Origin: Robertmurraya sp. FSL R5-0851
GTDB lineage: Bacteria > Bacillota > Bacilli > Bacillales > Cytobacillaceae
Direction of reading: 5' to 3'
Length of the DNA: 64,000 nt
NCBI RefSeq assembly: GCF_038002965.1
Contig: NZ_JBBOOE010000001.1
Location: 3,887,001-3,951,000, forward strand
Positions 42,670-54,048 of this stretch are shown piece by piece. Numbering within the stretch: position 1 is the first letter of the stretch; each line of letters opens with the position of its first letter. A model generated the notes under the pieces. It was not told the DNA's origin. It searched no databases and saw only the letters and a program-made list of their open reading frames with translations. Made by a program: the position numbers and the translations under genes.

Positions 42670-43410
42670 TTAGTTGTCTATAGGCAGCTCAATAGATGCA
42701 CCAGAATCCCCGCCGCCACCGTTATAAAACTGTGGAACTTCTCCTTTTATTAAACCAGTCGCAACCGGAACATCCTCTCTAACGGTAATAATCTCCGTAG
42801 CAAATGGAATGATAATCTGTACCTTTACTTCTACTTGAACATGAATTTCCACCCATGTATTATTAATTCCCATTTCTTCTTTCACTGTCCTAAAGGTGGA
42901 GGTTACTGAACCAATGGAGTTAAATTTTATTGGTATTTTTGGTCCTAAGTTACCTAATAGGGCATTGTTGGTAGCTTGCCCCAATGGAACATAATAAACA
43001 ATACCGTTTTCCTTTTTATCCGTATTGATCTCAATATCGGTGAAGGATTCAAGCTCCGAAAGATCTCCTTTTTCAGCTTTTTTAATATTGTCCTGTACCA
43101 ACTCAGTTACTTCTGCTTTTACACGGTTTAGATGTTCTGCGTTTAGAAACACCACATCTCCGTTTCCGGTTTCTTCAAATTTTATATCCATAACGTTTGT
43201 TATTTTTTTACTTACTGCGTTATTTATGACAAGTGAAGCAATTTTTCGAGTTTGTGAGTTTGCATAGCTAACAAGTGTAGGCTTTAGCCCCTCATTTATT
43301 ATCCAAAGACCAGCTGCTGTTGAGAAGATGAAAAACACAAAGGTAAGTAAAAATACATATCTGAACGGCAATGGACCTCTCCGCGGCAGACGACCGCGAA
43401 ATTTACGCAA
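42670..43410 (-). CDS. yunB: Sporulation protein YunB
   Basis: Membrane-anchored protein of 246 residues with an N-terminal basic stretch and one helix (FRYVFLLTFVFFIFSTAAGLW), then an extracytoplasmic domain (SYANSQTRKIASLVINNAV is conserved). B. subtilis YunB is a sigma-E protein needed for efficient sporulation. The start is TTG with AAAGGGGGGA ahead. A MITE (43490-43681) sits upstream of it, 80 bases from the start, so its promoter must lie between them or within the MITE. Confidence 0.92.
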   Translation of the reverse strand: MRKFRGRLPRRGPLPFRYVFLLTFVFFIFSTAAGLWIINEGLKPTLVSYANSQTRKIASLVINNAVSKKITNVMDIKFEETGNGDVVFLNAEHLNRVKAEVTELVQDNIKKAEKGDLSELESFTDIEINTDKKENGIVYYVPLGQATNNALLGNLGPKIPIKFNSIGSVTSTFRTVKEEMGINNTWVEIHVQVEVKVQIIIPFATEIITVREDVPVATGLIKGEVPQFYNGGGGDSGASIELPIDN

Positions 43411-43489
43411 GACAAATCCCCCCTTTACAAGCTATATGTATGCTATAAAGGAGGGAACTAGCGCAAAAATATGAATTTTTTTATCTTTA

Positions 43490-43681
43490 GGCTCTTTTCT
43501 AAAACATTGTTGCTATATACACAGTTTTTCGGAAATAAACTATATGTTTCAACAGCTAATCAGGATTTTATCATCCTTAGAAAAGAGCTACTCTCAAAAT
43601 AGACCAATAAACCCAGTGTTATACGGGGAAAAATCCGGCTTCTGGGATTTTTCCAAAACAACAAACTTTACGAAAACAGCC
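43490..43681 (-). mobile_element. MITE copy 2 (perfect 8-bp target duplication)
   Basis: An inverted copy of the element at 24508-24693: it starts GGCTCTTTTCTAAAACATTG and ends ACTTTACGAAAACAGCC. It is flanked by identical 8-base repeats TATCTTTA at 43482-43489 and 43682-43689. GGCTCTTT-type ends with 8-bp duplications are typical of the ISL3 family, so an ISL3 transposase probably mobilised it. It has no ORF. The insertion lies 15 bases beyond the stop codon of the HD-GYP gene and upstream of yunB. Confidence 0.92.
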
Positions 43682-43696
43682 TATCTTTAAGACAAG

Positions 43697-44794
43697 TTAT
43701 ACGTTTTTAGGAAAGGTCGTGTCACATTCAACAATCATTGTGGACAAACTTACACTCAGGTCTAATTCATAGGGATCCGTGTCTTTGCCATTTTCTTCAA
43801 TAATCCTTACAATCGGTCGGTCGCTGACTCCCATGTTTTGTTTAGACACAACGCCTTTTCGACCATCATCAAGTATGACCGTAATCCCAACAGGGTATAT
43901 AGCTACTCCCTTACGAAATGCCTCTATTATTTTTGGATCAAAAAGAGTTCCTGAGCCGGCAAATAATATTTCCAGACCATGATGGGGCAGCATAGCATCC
44001 CGATACACTCGATTGGAGGTGACCGCATCAAACACATCAGCTACCGCAATAATTTTCGCAAGCTGATGTATATCTTCACCTTCAATACCGCGTGGATAGC
44101 CAGTCCCATTTAGCCGTTCATGGTGCTGATACGCACAATGAGCAACAATAAGTGACATCGCTGGAACATTACGAAGCATTTGGAATCCTTCTTCAGGATG
44201 CCTTTTAATTTCATCGTATTCTTGATCTGTTAATTTACCAGGTTTCTGTAGAATGTCAAATGGTACTTTCATTTTCCCCACATCGTGAAGTATGGCTCCC
44301 ATCCCTAGTATTTCAAGTTCTTTTGGAGTAAGTTTCAATTTCATCCCGATCGCAAGAGAATACATCGTCACATGTAAGGAGTGAGTAAAGATATAGTTAT
44401 CATATGTATAAACGTCAGCTAACATGGTTAGCAAATTTTCGTTATTTTTCAACTCAAATAAAAGCTGTCTTATCAGATCTTTAAATCTTTTGGACGCTTT
44501 TTCAATAACAAATGACGTATCAAATTTACTATCATTCTGAAGCTCTTGGAAGGTCGTTTCAATCGTTTGTACAGCCTTTCTTCGAACCGAATCCGGCAGA
44601 ACCTCGATATACTCAATCCCTTCTGTTACAGAATCTTTTATATATATGTAAGTAATGCCAAGCAAAAGTAATCGCCTAAGCATTTTTTCGTTTAACTCTA
44701 CTCCCTCGCTTAGTAAAATCTGTCCCTTATCATTTCTAACCGTTTTTCCTAGTATTGTTCCAGATTCTACATTAGCGGTAGCTACTAGTCTCAT
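43697..44794 (-). CDS. HD-GYP domain phosphodiesterase
   Basis: Cytoplasmic protein of 365 residues. The N-terminal 115 residues are a helical domain of unknown role, followed by an HD-GYP domain (about 125-300) with HSLHVTMYSLAIG, the metal site ILHDVGK, and the GYP loop HHERLNGTGYPRG. The C-terminal tail has a beta-rich domain (VGITVILDDGRKGVVSKQN). HD-GYP proteins hydrolyse c-di-GMP or related dinucleotides. AGGAGAAC precedes the ATG. It is not in the B. subtilis order here. Confidence 0.92.
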   Translation of the reverse strand: MRLVATANVESGTILGKTVRNDKGQILLSEGVELNEKMLRRLLLLGITYIYIKDSVTEGIEYIEVLPDSVRRKAVQTIETTFQELQNDSKFDTSFVIEKASKRFKDLIRQLLFELKNNENLLTMLADVYTYDNYIFTHSLHVTMYSLAIGMKLKLTPKELEILGMGAILHDVGKMKVPFDILQKPGKLTDQEYDEIKRHPEEGFQMLRNVPAMSLIVAHCAYQHHERLNGTGYPRGIEGEDIHQLAKIIAVADVFDAVTSNRVYRDAMLPHHGLEILFAGSGTLFDPKIIEAFRKGVAIYPVGITVILDDGRKGVVSKQNMGVSDRPIVRIIEENGKDTDPYELDLSVSLSTMIVECDTTFPKNV

Positions 44795-44995
44795 TATAGT
44801 TCTCCTGTATTCGTCTGACTGAGATTATTCAACAAGTTCTGACAAAATCCTACTTTATCTTCTAAGATAACTCTATTATCGACTTAATTTCAACATACTT
44901 TAGTACCTAATTGAAAAAATAAATAGGCCAAATGACTTTATTTGCTTACAAATAAGAACAAACCCTTTCCTATTCCCACTATTCCTAGTGAAAAT

Positions 44996-45023
44996 AAAAA
45001 AGGCGCCTATTCAGCACCTTTTT
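44996..45023 (-). terminator. Terminator of yunC
   Basis: On the minus strand AAAGGTGC pairs with GCGCCTTT with one G-U pair (45021-45014 with 45006-44999), followed by TTTTT. Confidence 0.78.
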
Positions 45024-45324
45024 AAATCATTTTTAACATCGCATCTTTTCCAAGCATACCCTTTGTAATCCCTAAATTTTCTGCTTCATACGTAACGGAT
45101 TCTAAAGGTGCCTCTAAAAGTTGCTCAATGGTTTTAACACCAACGGCTCTACCGGCAATGACTTTTCTATCCTTTAGCTTTTCATTGAGAAGTGCCACAT
45201 CAAGAGCACCACACATGATGTATCCTTTATCATTACTCACGACGAGCAAATTTGTTTTTGGGAGTTTTACTGATACACTTAAAAAAGTGTGACCATTGAT
45301 TTCAATTGGTGAAAGCTCAATCAC
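45022..45324 (-). CDS. yunC: YunC family protein (DUF1805)
   Basis: Protein of 100 residues of the DUF1805 family, matching B. subtilis YunC. It is built of short beta strands; LLVVSNDKGYIMCGALDVALLNEKL is the conserved core. The function is unknown. The start is GTG with AAGGAGAG upstream. It follows yunD by 70 bases on the same strand. Confidence 0.9.
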   Translation of the reverse strand: MIELSPIEINGHTFLSVSVKLPKTNLLVVSNDKGYIMCGALDVALLNEKLKDRKVIAGRAVGVKTIEQLLEAPLESVTYEAENLGITKGMLGKDAMLKMI

Positions 45325-45394
45325 TTGCTACACTCTCCTTTCTTCCTTATCAACTTATGTAGTAGGAAGAAAAATGTGAGTTTCATTTGCCTAG

Positions 45395-46759
45395 CTATTG
45401 CAAGTTTTGGAGCTTCCAGCGTAATAAATCACGCATAAACTCTGGGAAGAAGTATACTTTATACTCCGCTCTTCTAATTTCAGGAAACAACTGTCCAAAA
45501 GTAAACATGTCTGGTATCGCTACTTTATAGCGTGCTTCTCTTTCAATTTGCTTACCATTAATATAGAAAGAGAGTCCATTTTTCCCATGCTTCACCTCAA
45601 CACCCTCAAAGATCATTTGCCCCATGAACGTGCCACGAAAGCCTAGCCCCTTGATCATCATATTTCTCCACTTCTCTTCTAATGCCAGCCTGATAACTTC
45701 TTGATATTCAGCTCCTGAGAGGTCAACCACCGTAGGATTTATGGGATGCGGACAAATCGATAATAAATCATATTCCGTAACTGTTTCATTCGGTAAATCC
45801 CTTAGTATTAACCCTTCGTTTAAGAAGGCACTATCTACGTTACACCAGCTGCGAAGAGTTTCACAAAGAAGGCGAGCTAGCACCTCCCTTGAGCGATAAG
45901 GTTCTCCTATTCTAGCAACCTCGGTAAGTAGCAATGCCTTTCCTTCCTCATACAGCTGATTCTCCTCTTCCTTTTCACCTTCAACATATGGTAGTTGATT
46001 GGAATCATACGCTATGGCTCGCTTTTTCCTCACGTGAAGTGTTTCACTATCAATCGTCAGTGTGATATGGCCAACAAACATCCCATACTTTCCTGCTGCC
46101 CCAAGAATGACCCCATTTATTTCTTTTCCTTCATGAAACACATGATGAGTGTGCGCCCCTAAAATCACATCTATTTCCGGAAATTGTTCAGCAATGGCTT
46201 CATCATCATGTATGCCTAGGTGAGAGAGCAGAATGATCATGTCTGCTTTTTCTTTTATTTCTGCTAACTGGTGCTTCAATTCTTCCAATGGCTCGGATAA
46301 TGTCCAGCCAAGCTGTTTATAAAAATGTGAGAAATAGGCGGTCAAACCGATAACAGCCACACGTGCTTTATTTTTCAACTCATATATTTGGTATGGTTTT
46401 ACCCACTGAGGACGTGTGCCATTAGCCGTAAAGAAATTTGCTACAACCACATCAAATCTTCTTCTTTGATAGAGAGTGTCTAAGTCTTCGAAGGAGAGAG
46501 TAATTCCTTCGTTATTTCCAATCGTTACCGCCGTGTATCCCACTTCATTTAATAACTCGGTGTTCCGTTTTCCTCGTGTAGCATCTGTCAGAGGATGCCA
46601 ACGGTCCATATGGTCACCTATGTCAAAAAGAAGAACTTCTTCATTTGCACTTTGATGAAGGTATTTCCTTCTCTGTAAGAACGAGCTGATTCTGGTCCAG
46701 TGCTCAAAATGACTATGTAGGTCATTTGTGTGATAAATATGAATATCTTCTAAGGTCAT
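45395..46759 (-). CDS. yunD: YunD, metallophosphatase/5'-nucleotidase family
   Basis: Protein of 454 residues with an N-terminal calcineurin-like phosphoesterase domain (IHIYHTNDLHSHFEHW, LFDIGDHMDRW, TIGNNEG and DVILGAHTHHVFHEG carry the metal ligands) and a C-terminal 5'-nucleotidase domain (LSICPHPINPTVVDLSGAEYQEV). It has no signal peptide, so unlike most relatives it is cytoplasmic. The probable substrates are nucleotides or cyclic phosphodiesters. Its ATG follows GAGGGGAG, 27 bases after yunF. Confidence 0.92.
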   Translation of the reverse strand: MTLEDIHIYHTNDLHSHFEHWTRISSFLQRRKYLHQSANEEVLLFDIGDHMDRWHPLTDATRGKRNTELLNEVGYTAVTIGNNEGITLSFEDLDTLYQRRRFDVVVANFFTANGTRPQWVKPYQIYELKNKARVAVIGLTAYFSHFYKQLGWTLSEPLEELKHQLAEIKEKADMIILLSHLGIHDDEAIAEQFPEIDVILGAHTHHVFHEGKEINGVILGAAGKYGMFVGHITLTIDSETLHVRKKRAIAYDSNQLPYVEGEKEEENQLYEEGKALLLTEVARIGEPYRSREVLARLLCETLRSWCNVDSAFLNEGLILRDLPNETVTEYDLLSICPHPINPTVVDLSGAEYQEVIRLALEEKWRNMMIKGLGFRGTFMGQMIFEGVEVKHGKNGLSFYINGKQIEREARYKVAIPDMFTFGQLFPEIRRAEYKVYFFPEFMRDLLRWKLQNLQ

Positions 46760-46786
46760 ACTGTTTCTCCCCTCATCACCAAAATG

Positions 46787-47629
46787 CTAAAACAAATCAA
46801 GCTGGCGAGGAGCTAAGTTTTCATACTCGATTCCAAGAAGATCAATCAAATCAAGTGCGTTATCTGCGGCATCTCCACCAGAATTATTATTAAATACAAT
46901 ATATAGATGTTCCGTTTCTTTTTCTAGCTTTTTTATATGCTCTACCCATTGTCGCAATTCCTTCTGATTATATCGATACAAGTATCTGACTTCCCGCCAA
47001 TTTTCTGTACGTTTTTGCCATCCATGTACGTTTCTTCCATGAAAACGAATCAACACACTCTTTTTTCCCAATGATTCAAGTACAATAGGGACAGAGCCCT
47101 CTCCTGATTGCGGTTCATCGCAAATGCTATGTATCCATTCTTCTTTGTTCATAAATTGAATCGTACGATCATAAAAGGAAGAACGGAACCACGATTGATG
47201 ACGAAATTCGAGAGCGCACGGGATATCACCCATCTGTTTCTTGCACCAACGCAAGTATTCCACATGTTCCCTTTTACAATCAAACCAGGGCGGAAACTGA
47301 AACAAGACCATAGCTAATTTGTTGCTCTCTATATAAGGTGTAAGAGAATCCCTAAACGCTTGAAACATATGCTCTCTGGTTTCAAAAGGGATGTCTCCTC
47401 TCGAATGCCCCGTCATCCCTTGATATGCTTTTACAATAAATTGAAAGGAAGGTGGGGTGTCCTCGACCCATCTTTGCGCATTTTTTATAGGCTGTATCGC
47501 ATAAAAGGAGGAATCGACTTCGACAGTTGGAAAAAAGCCGGCATACTCTTTTAACTTATTTCTAGGTGAGGTATGTGGACCGTATAATCGATCCTGGTCG
47601 CCCCAACCAGTCACTCCAATATAGATCAA
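46787..47629 (-). CDS. yunF: YunF, DUF72 family TIM-barrel protein
   Basis: Protein of 280 residues of the DUF72 family (IYIGVTGWGDQDRLYG at the start, VDSSFYAIQP, VLFQFPPWF, ALEFRHQSWF, YIVFNNNSGGDAADNALDL near the end), matching B. subtilis YunF. It is a TIM barrel of unknown activity, possibly on nucleic acid or sugar substrates. The start TTG at 47629 is five bases after GGAGGGG; a GTG at 47635 overlaps that site. It is upstream of yunD in the same operon. Confidence 0.9.
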   Translation of the reverse strand: MIYIGVTGWGDQDRLYGPHTSPRNKLKEYAGFFPTVEVDSSFYAIQPIKNAQRWVEDTPPSFQFIVKAYQGMTGHSRGDIPFETREHMFQAFRDSLTPYIESNKLAMVLFQFPPWFDCKREHVEYLRWCKKQMGDIPCALEFRHQSWFRSSFYDRTIQFMNKEEWIHSICDEPQSGEGSVPIVLESLGKKSVLIRFHGRNVHGWQKRTENWREVRYLYRYNQKELRQWVEHIKKLEKETEHLYIVFNNNSGGDAADNALDLIDLLGIEYENLAPRQLDLF

Positions 47630-47674
47630 TTCCACCCCTCCAAGTATGTGTCATCATCATATCATATGTATGAA

Positions 47675-47704
47675 AAAACGCTCACCTTCTAAGGTGAACG
47701 TTTC
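47675..47704 (-). terminator. Terminator of the suf operon
   Basis: On the minus strand AACGTTCACCTT pairs with AAGGTGAGCGTT (one mismatch) and is followed by TTTTTT, directly after the sufB stop codon. Confidence 0.9.
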
Positions 47705-47713
47705 CTTTATTTC

Positions 47714-49111
47714 TTAACCGATTGAACCTTCCATTTCGAACTTGATTAGACGGTTCATTTCAACTGCGTATTCCATCGGAAGTTCTTTCGTAAATGGTTC
47801 AATAAAGCCCATTACGATCATTTCTGTTGCTTCTTCTTCTGAAATACCACGGCTCATTAGATAGAACAATTGCTCCTCAGAAACCTTTGAAACCTTCGCT
47901 TCATGCTCTAAAGAGATGTTGTCGTTTAAGATTTCGTTGTAAGGAATCGTATCTGAAGTAGACTGGTTATCCATGATTAGTGTGTCACACTCAATATTCG
48001 CACGTGCTCCGTCCGCTTTACGTCCAAAATGAACGATTCCACGGTACGTTACTTTTCCACCTTGCTTCGAAATCGACTTCGAAACGATGGTAGAAGACGT
48101 GTTAGGAGCTAAGTGAATCATCTTCGCTCCAGCGTCTTGGTGTTGACCTTTACCAGCAAGTGCAATAGATAATGTCATTCCACGAGCACCTTCACCCTTC
48201 AGGATTACTGCTGGGTATTTCATCGTCAACTTAGAACCGATGTTTCCGTCAATCCATTCCATTGTTGCGTTTGCTTCACAAACCGCACGCTTTGTAACTA
48301 GATTAAACACGTTATTTGCCCAGTTCTGAATTGTTGTATAACGGCAGTAAGCGTCTTTCTTGATAATAATTTCAACAACCGCACTATGAAGGGAGTTTGT
48401 TGTATAAACAGGTGCTGTACAACCTTCTACATAGTGTACGTGTGCGCCTTCATCAACAATGATCAGCGTACGCTCGAACTGCCCCATGTTTTCAGAGTTG
48501 ATACGGAAATAGGCTTGAAGTGGAGTTTCTACCTTTATACCTTTTGGTACATAGATGAATGATCCACCTGACCATACAGCCGAGTTTAATGCAGCAAATT
48601 TGTTATCCGTTGGAGGAATCACTTTTGCCCAGTGCTCACGGAAGATGTCTTCATTTTCACGTAGAGCAGAATCTGTGTCCTTAAACACAATTCCTAGATT
48701 TTCTAGATCTTCCTGCATGTTGTGGTATACAACCTCTGACTCGTACTGAGCAGATACACCTGCTAAGTACTTTTGTTCAGCTTCTGGAATACCTAGCTTA
48801 TCAAATGTTTGTTTAATTTCTTCAGGAACTTCATCCCAAGAACGTTCTGTCTTTTCAGATGGTTTTACGTAGTACGTAATTTCATCAAAGTTTAATGCCG
48901 CTAAATCTCCACCCCATTGTGGCATTGGCATATTGTAAAAATGCTCTAGTGATTTCAAACGGAAATCAAGCATCCATTGTGGCTCTTGCTTCATTTTTGA
49001 GATTTCTTCCACGATTTCACGTGTTAATCCACGCTTCGAGCGGAAGATAGACACATCTTTATCGGCAAAGCCATATTTGTAATCACCGATTTCAGGCGCT
49101 TTTTTAGCCAT
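47714..49111 (-). CDS. sufB: Fe-S cluster assembly scaffold SufB
   Basis: Scaffold subunit of 465 residues of the SufBCD complex on which Fe-S clusters are built. The beta-helix core has [21 protein letters not shown] with the conserved cysteine, and the C-terminus has [21 protein letters not shown]. It is the last of five suf genes (sufC-D-S-U-B order, as in Bacillus). GGAGG is upstream of the ATG. Confidence 0.97.
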   Translation of the reverse strand: MAKKAPEIGDYKYGFADKDVSIFRSKRGLTREIVEEISKMKQEPQWMLDFRLKSLEHFYNMPMPQWGGDLAALNFDEITYYVKPSEKTERSWDEVPEEIKQTFDKLGIPEAEQKYLAGVSAQYESEVVYHNMQEDLENLGIVFKDTDSALRENEDIFREHWAKVIPPTDNKFAALNSAVWSGGSFIYVPKGIKVETPLQAYFRINSENMGQFERTLIIVDEGAHVHYVEGCTAPVYTTNSLHSAVVEIIIKKDAYCRYTTIQNWANNVFNLVTKRAVCEANATMEWIDGNIGSKLTMKYPAVILKGEGARGMTLSIALAGKGQHQDAGAKMIHLAPNTSSTIVSKSISKQGGKVTYRGIVHFGRKADGARANIECDTLIMDNQSTSDTIPYNEILNDNISLEHEAKVSKVSEEQLFYLMSRGISEEEATEMIVMGFIEPFTKELPMEYAVEMNRLIKFEMEGSIG

Positions 49112-49155
49112 TGTCGTGTTCCTCCATTCGTAGGAGCATGCGTTTATGCTACCCC

Positions 49156-52122
<2,967 letters not shown>

Positions 52123-52138
52123 GTCTGGTCCCCCTAAC

Positions 52139-52924
52139 TTACGCTTCTTGCCCGACAGTTTCGTCCTCAATGCCAAGCTCTTTTTTAATCCAATCATATC
52201 CTTCAGCTTCTAAACGTTGAGCAAGCTCAGGGCCACCAGATTTTACAATACGTCCCTGCATCATTACGTGAACAAAATCAGGTGTAATGTAGTTTAATAA
52301 ACGTTGGTAGTGAGTGATCATTAAGCAACCAAACTCAGAGCTACGCATTTCGTTAATTCCTCTTGAAACAACCTTTAACGCGTCGATATCTAATCCAGAG
52401 TCGATTTCGTCAAGGATGGCAATCTTCGGCTGAATCATCATTAATTGTAGAATTTCGTTACGCTTCTTTTCTCCACCTGAGAACCCTTCGTTTAAGTAAC
52501 GTTGAGCCATATCTGGATCCATTTCTAAAAACTCCATGTTTTTGTCCATCTGACGGATGAATTTCATTAAAGAAACTTCATCTCCTTCTTCACGACGGCT
52601 GTTAATAGCTGAACGTAAGAAGTCCGCATTTGTTACCCCGCTAATTTCGCTTGGGTACTGCATTGCTAAAAATAGACCTGCACGAGCGCGCTCATCTACT
52701 TCCATTTCAAGTACATCTTCTCCATCAAGAGAGATTGAACCCGAAGTTACTTCATATTTAGGATGTCCCATAATGGCAGAAGACAAAGTAGATTTACCTG
52801 TTCCGTTAGGTCCCATGATTGCGTGGATTTCTCCACCTTTAATTTCAAGAGTTACCCCTTTTAGAATTTCCTTTTCATCGATTGACACATGTAAATCCTT
52901 AATGGATAAAGTTGATCCTGACAT
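52139..52924 (-). CDS. sufC: Fe-S cluster assembly ATPase SufC
   Basis: ABC-type ATPase of 261 residues that drives SufBD. Walker A is GPNGTGKST, the signature is LNEGFSGGEKKRNEI, and Walker B is AILDEIDSGLDID. The ATG at 52924 follows ATGGAGGT; an ATG five codons upstream is inside that site. It is the first gene of the operon, 70 bases from a promoter with a direct repeat over its -10. Confidence 0.97.
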   Translation of the reverse strand: MSGSTLSIKDLHVSIDEKEILKGVTLEIKGGEIHAIMGPNGTGKSTLSSAIMGHPKYEVTSGSISLDGEDVLEMEVDERARAGLFLAMQYPSEISGVTNADFLRSAINSRREEGDEVSLMKFIRQMDKNMEFLEMDPDMAQRYLNEGFSGGEKKRNEILQLMMIQPKIAILDEIDSGLDIDALKVVSRGINEMRSSEFGCLMITHYQRLLNYITPDFVHVMMQGRIVKSGGPELAQRLEAEGYDWIKKELGIEDETVGQEA

Positions 52925-52993
52925 ATCTATTACCTCCATAATTTGAAAGAAAATTAGTTATCTCTTTACTATAAAAACTTTATTTTCATTCTC

Positions 52994-53022
52994 ATTTTAT
53001 TCTCATTACAATCTTATAACAA
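52994..53022 (-). promoter_or_regulatory. Promoter of the suf operon with overlapping direct repeat
   Basis: On the minus strand TTGTTA (53022-53017) and TAAAAT (52999-52994) are 17 bases apart. Two TGAGAAT repeats at 53005-52999 and 52994-52988, 11 bases apart, flank the -10. They resemble half-sites of Fur-type boxes but not the standard arrangement. Confidence 0.6.
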
Positions 53023-53124
53023 ATGAAATGTGATATCAACTCTTAAGAACCTGTTATCGCTCTATTACTTACCTATTTTTTTCTTCGACTATCTTTTCTA
53101 TGTACGATACCATTTGCTTAACAG

Positions 53125-53149
53125 AAAAACCAGTGGAATTCTCCACTGG
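53125..53149 (-). terminator. Terminator downstream of the orphan ORF
   Basis: A perfect 8-bp stem CCAGTGGA/TCCACTGG (53130-53137 with 53142-53149) is followed on the minus strand by TTTTTCTG. It ends the yurZ-side transcript before the suf promoter. Confidence 0.85.
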
Positions 53150-53181
53150 CTCACGAATTTCTTCTATAAATATATATGTTA

Positions 53182-53511
53182 CTAGGCATGAACCCTACGA
53201 TCCAAATCTGCAATCATCCTTTGACTTTGCAAATAATCTTGTTGCCTTACTTTTTCAATTTTCATTCTAACCTTATGTTTCCGACTGTAGGTTTCATATC
53301 CCACTCCATGAGCTCCATACATCGCCTTTTCCATCTCACTCGTGTAGTTCAACCTTAGTTGACTAATAATGAATCCATCCCTTCCAACTATCACTTTTTT
53401 TCGACTTCTTTGGTCACATCTATCGTAACATAGGTTAAATCTTTGGAACAAAGCCGAAAAAACACGATATTTAAGGATGAGTACGAATAAGACTTTGTTA
53501 GAAAAACTCAC
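53182..53511 (-). CDS. Orphan ORF of unknown function (uncertain)
   Basis: I do not recognise this frame of up to 109 codons. From GTG at 53511 the first third is hydrophobic-basic and unconvincing; from about residue 40 on (VIVGRDGFIISQLRLNYTSE) it becomes charged and helical, ending QRMIADLDRRVHA. A start near the ATG at 53331 would give about 50 residues. It is followed by a terminator of the right polarity. It may be a real small gene, a degraded one, or a 3' untranslated stretch of yurZ. Confidence 0.35.
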   Translation of the reverse strand: MSFSNKVLFVLILKYRVFSALFQRFNLCYDRCDQRSRKKVIVGRDGFIISQLRLNYTSEMEKAMYGAHGVGYETYSRKHKVRMKIEKVRQQDYLQSQRMIADLDRRVHA

Positions 53512-53561
53512 CTTGTGGTTTCCATTCTTTTCTTGCTAAATCCTCTCGATAAGAGCTTAAC

Positions 53562-53933
53562 TCACTGTTTTAATTGATTAAAATCATCCATCGTATTTTG
53601 TACAAGGGTAACAGCCTGGCTCATGGCACCGCCTCCACCAAAGGCTGCAGTTACACCAATCGCTTCAAGAATCTCTTGTTCGGTTGCGCCTTGGTCCAAG
53701 CATCCTTTCACATGGTAGATGATGCAATATTCATCCTGAGAATACAGGCTAATTCCCAGAGCAATTAGTTGCTTTTGTTTTTGAGTTAAGACTCCCTCTT
53801 TGAAGCATGCTTCTGTGAATGCATTAAAATGGCTAGCGATATCTGGCATTTTTTGAGTAAACGCACCAAGACCTTGTTTATAATCATGTAGAGCTTCTTC
53901 ACTCGGATTTCTTGCAATAAATCCTTGATCCAT
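53562..53933 (-). CDS. yurZ: YurZ, carboxymuconolactone decarboxylase/AhpD-fold protein
   Basis: Protein of 123 residues of the CMD/AhpD family, matching B. subtilis YurZ and at the same place upstream of suf. The usual redox motif is C-x-x-C; here it is C-I-I-Y followed by His, so the second cysteine is missing and peroxidase or reductase activity is unlikely. GGAGTGGG before the ATG at 53933 decides against a start twelve codons upstream. The function is unknown. Confidence 0.88.
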   Translation of the reverse strand: MDQGFIARNPSEEALHDYKQGLGAFTQKMPDIASHFNAFTEACFKEGVLTQKQKQLIALGISLYSQDEYCIIYHVKGCLDQGATEQEILEAIGVTAAFGGGGAMSQAVTLVQNTMDDFNQLKQ

Positions 53934-54006
53934 TTGTCCCACTCCAGTCTTTAAGTTATGTAGTATCACATATGTTAGTATCCTTGAATTGAAACAAATT
54001 ATTACA

Positions 54007-54046
54007 CAAAAAAACAGATGCCCCTATAAGAGACACCTGTTTTTTC
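54007..54046 (-). terminator. Terminator of the metNIQ operon
   Basis: On the minus strand AAAAAACAGGTG pairs with CATCTGTTTTTT (one mismatch) around a long loop, ending in a T-run, right after metQ. Confidence 0.82.
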
Positions 54047-54048
54047 TA

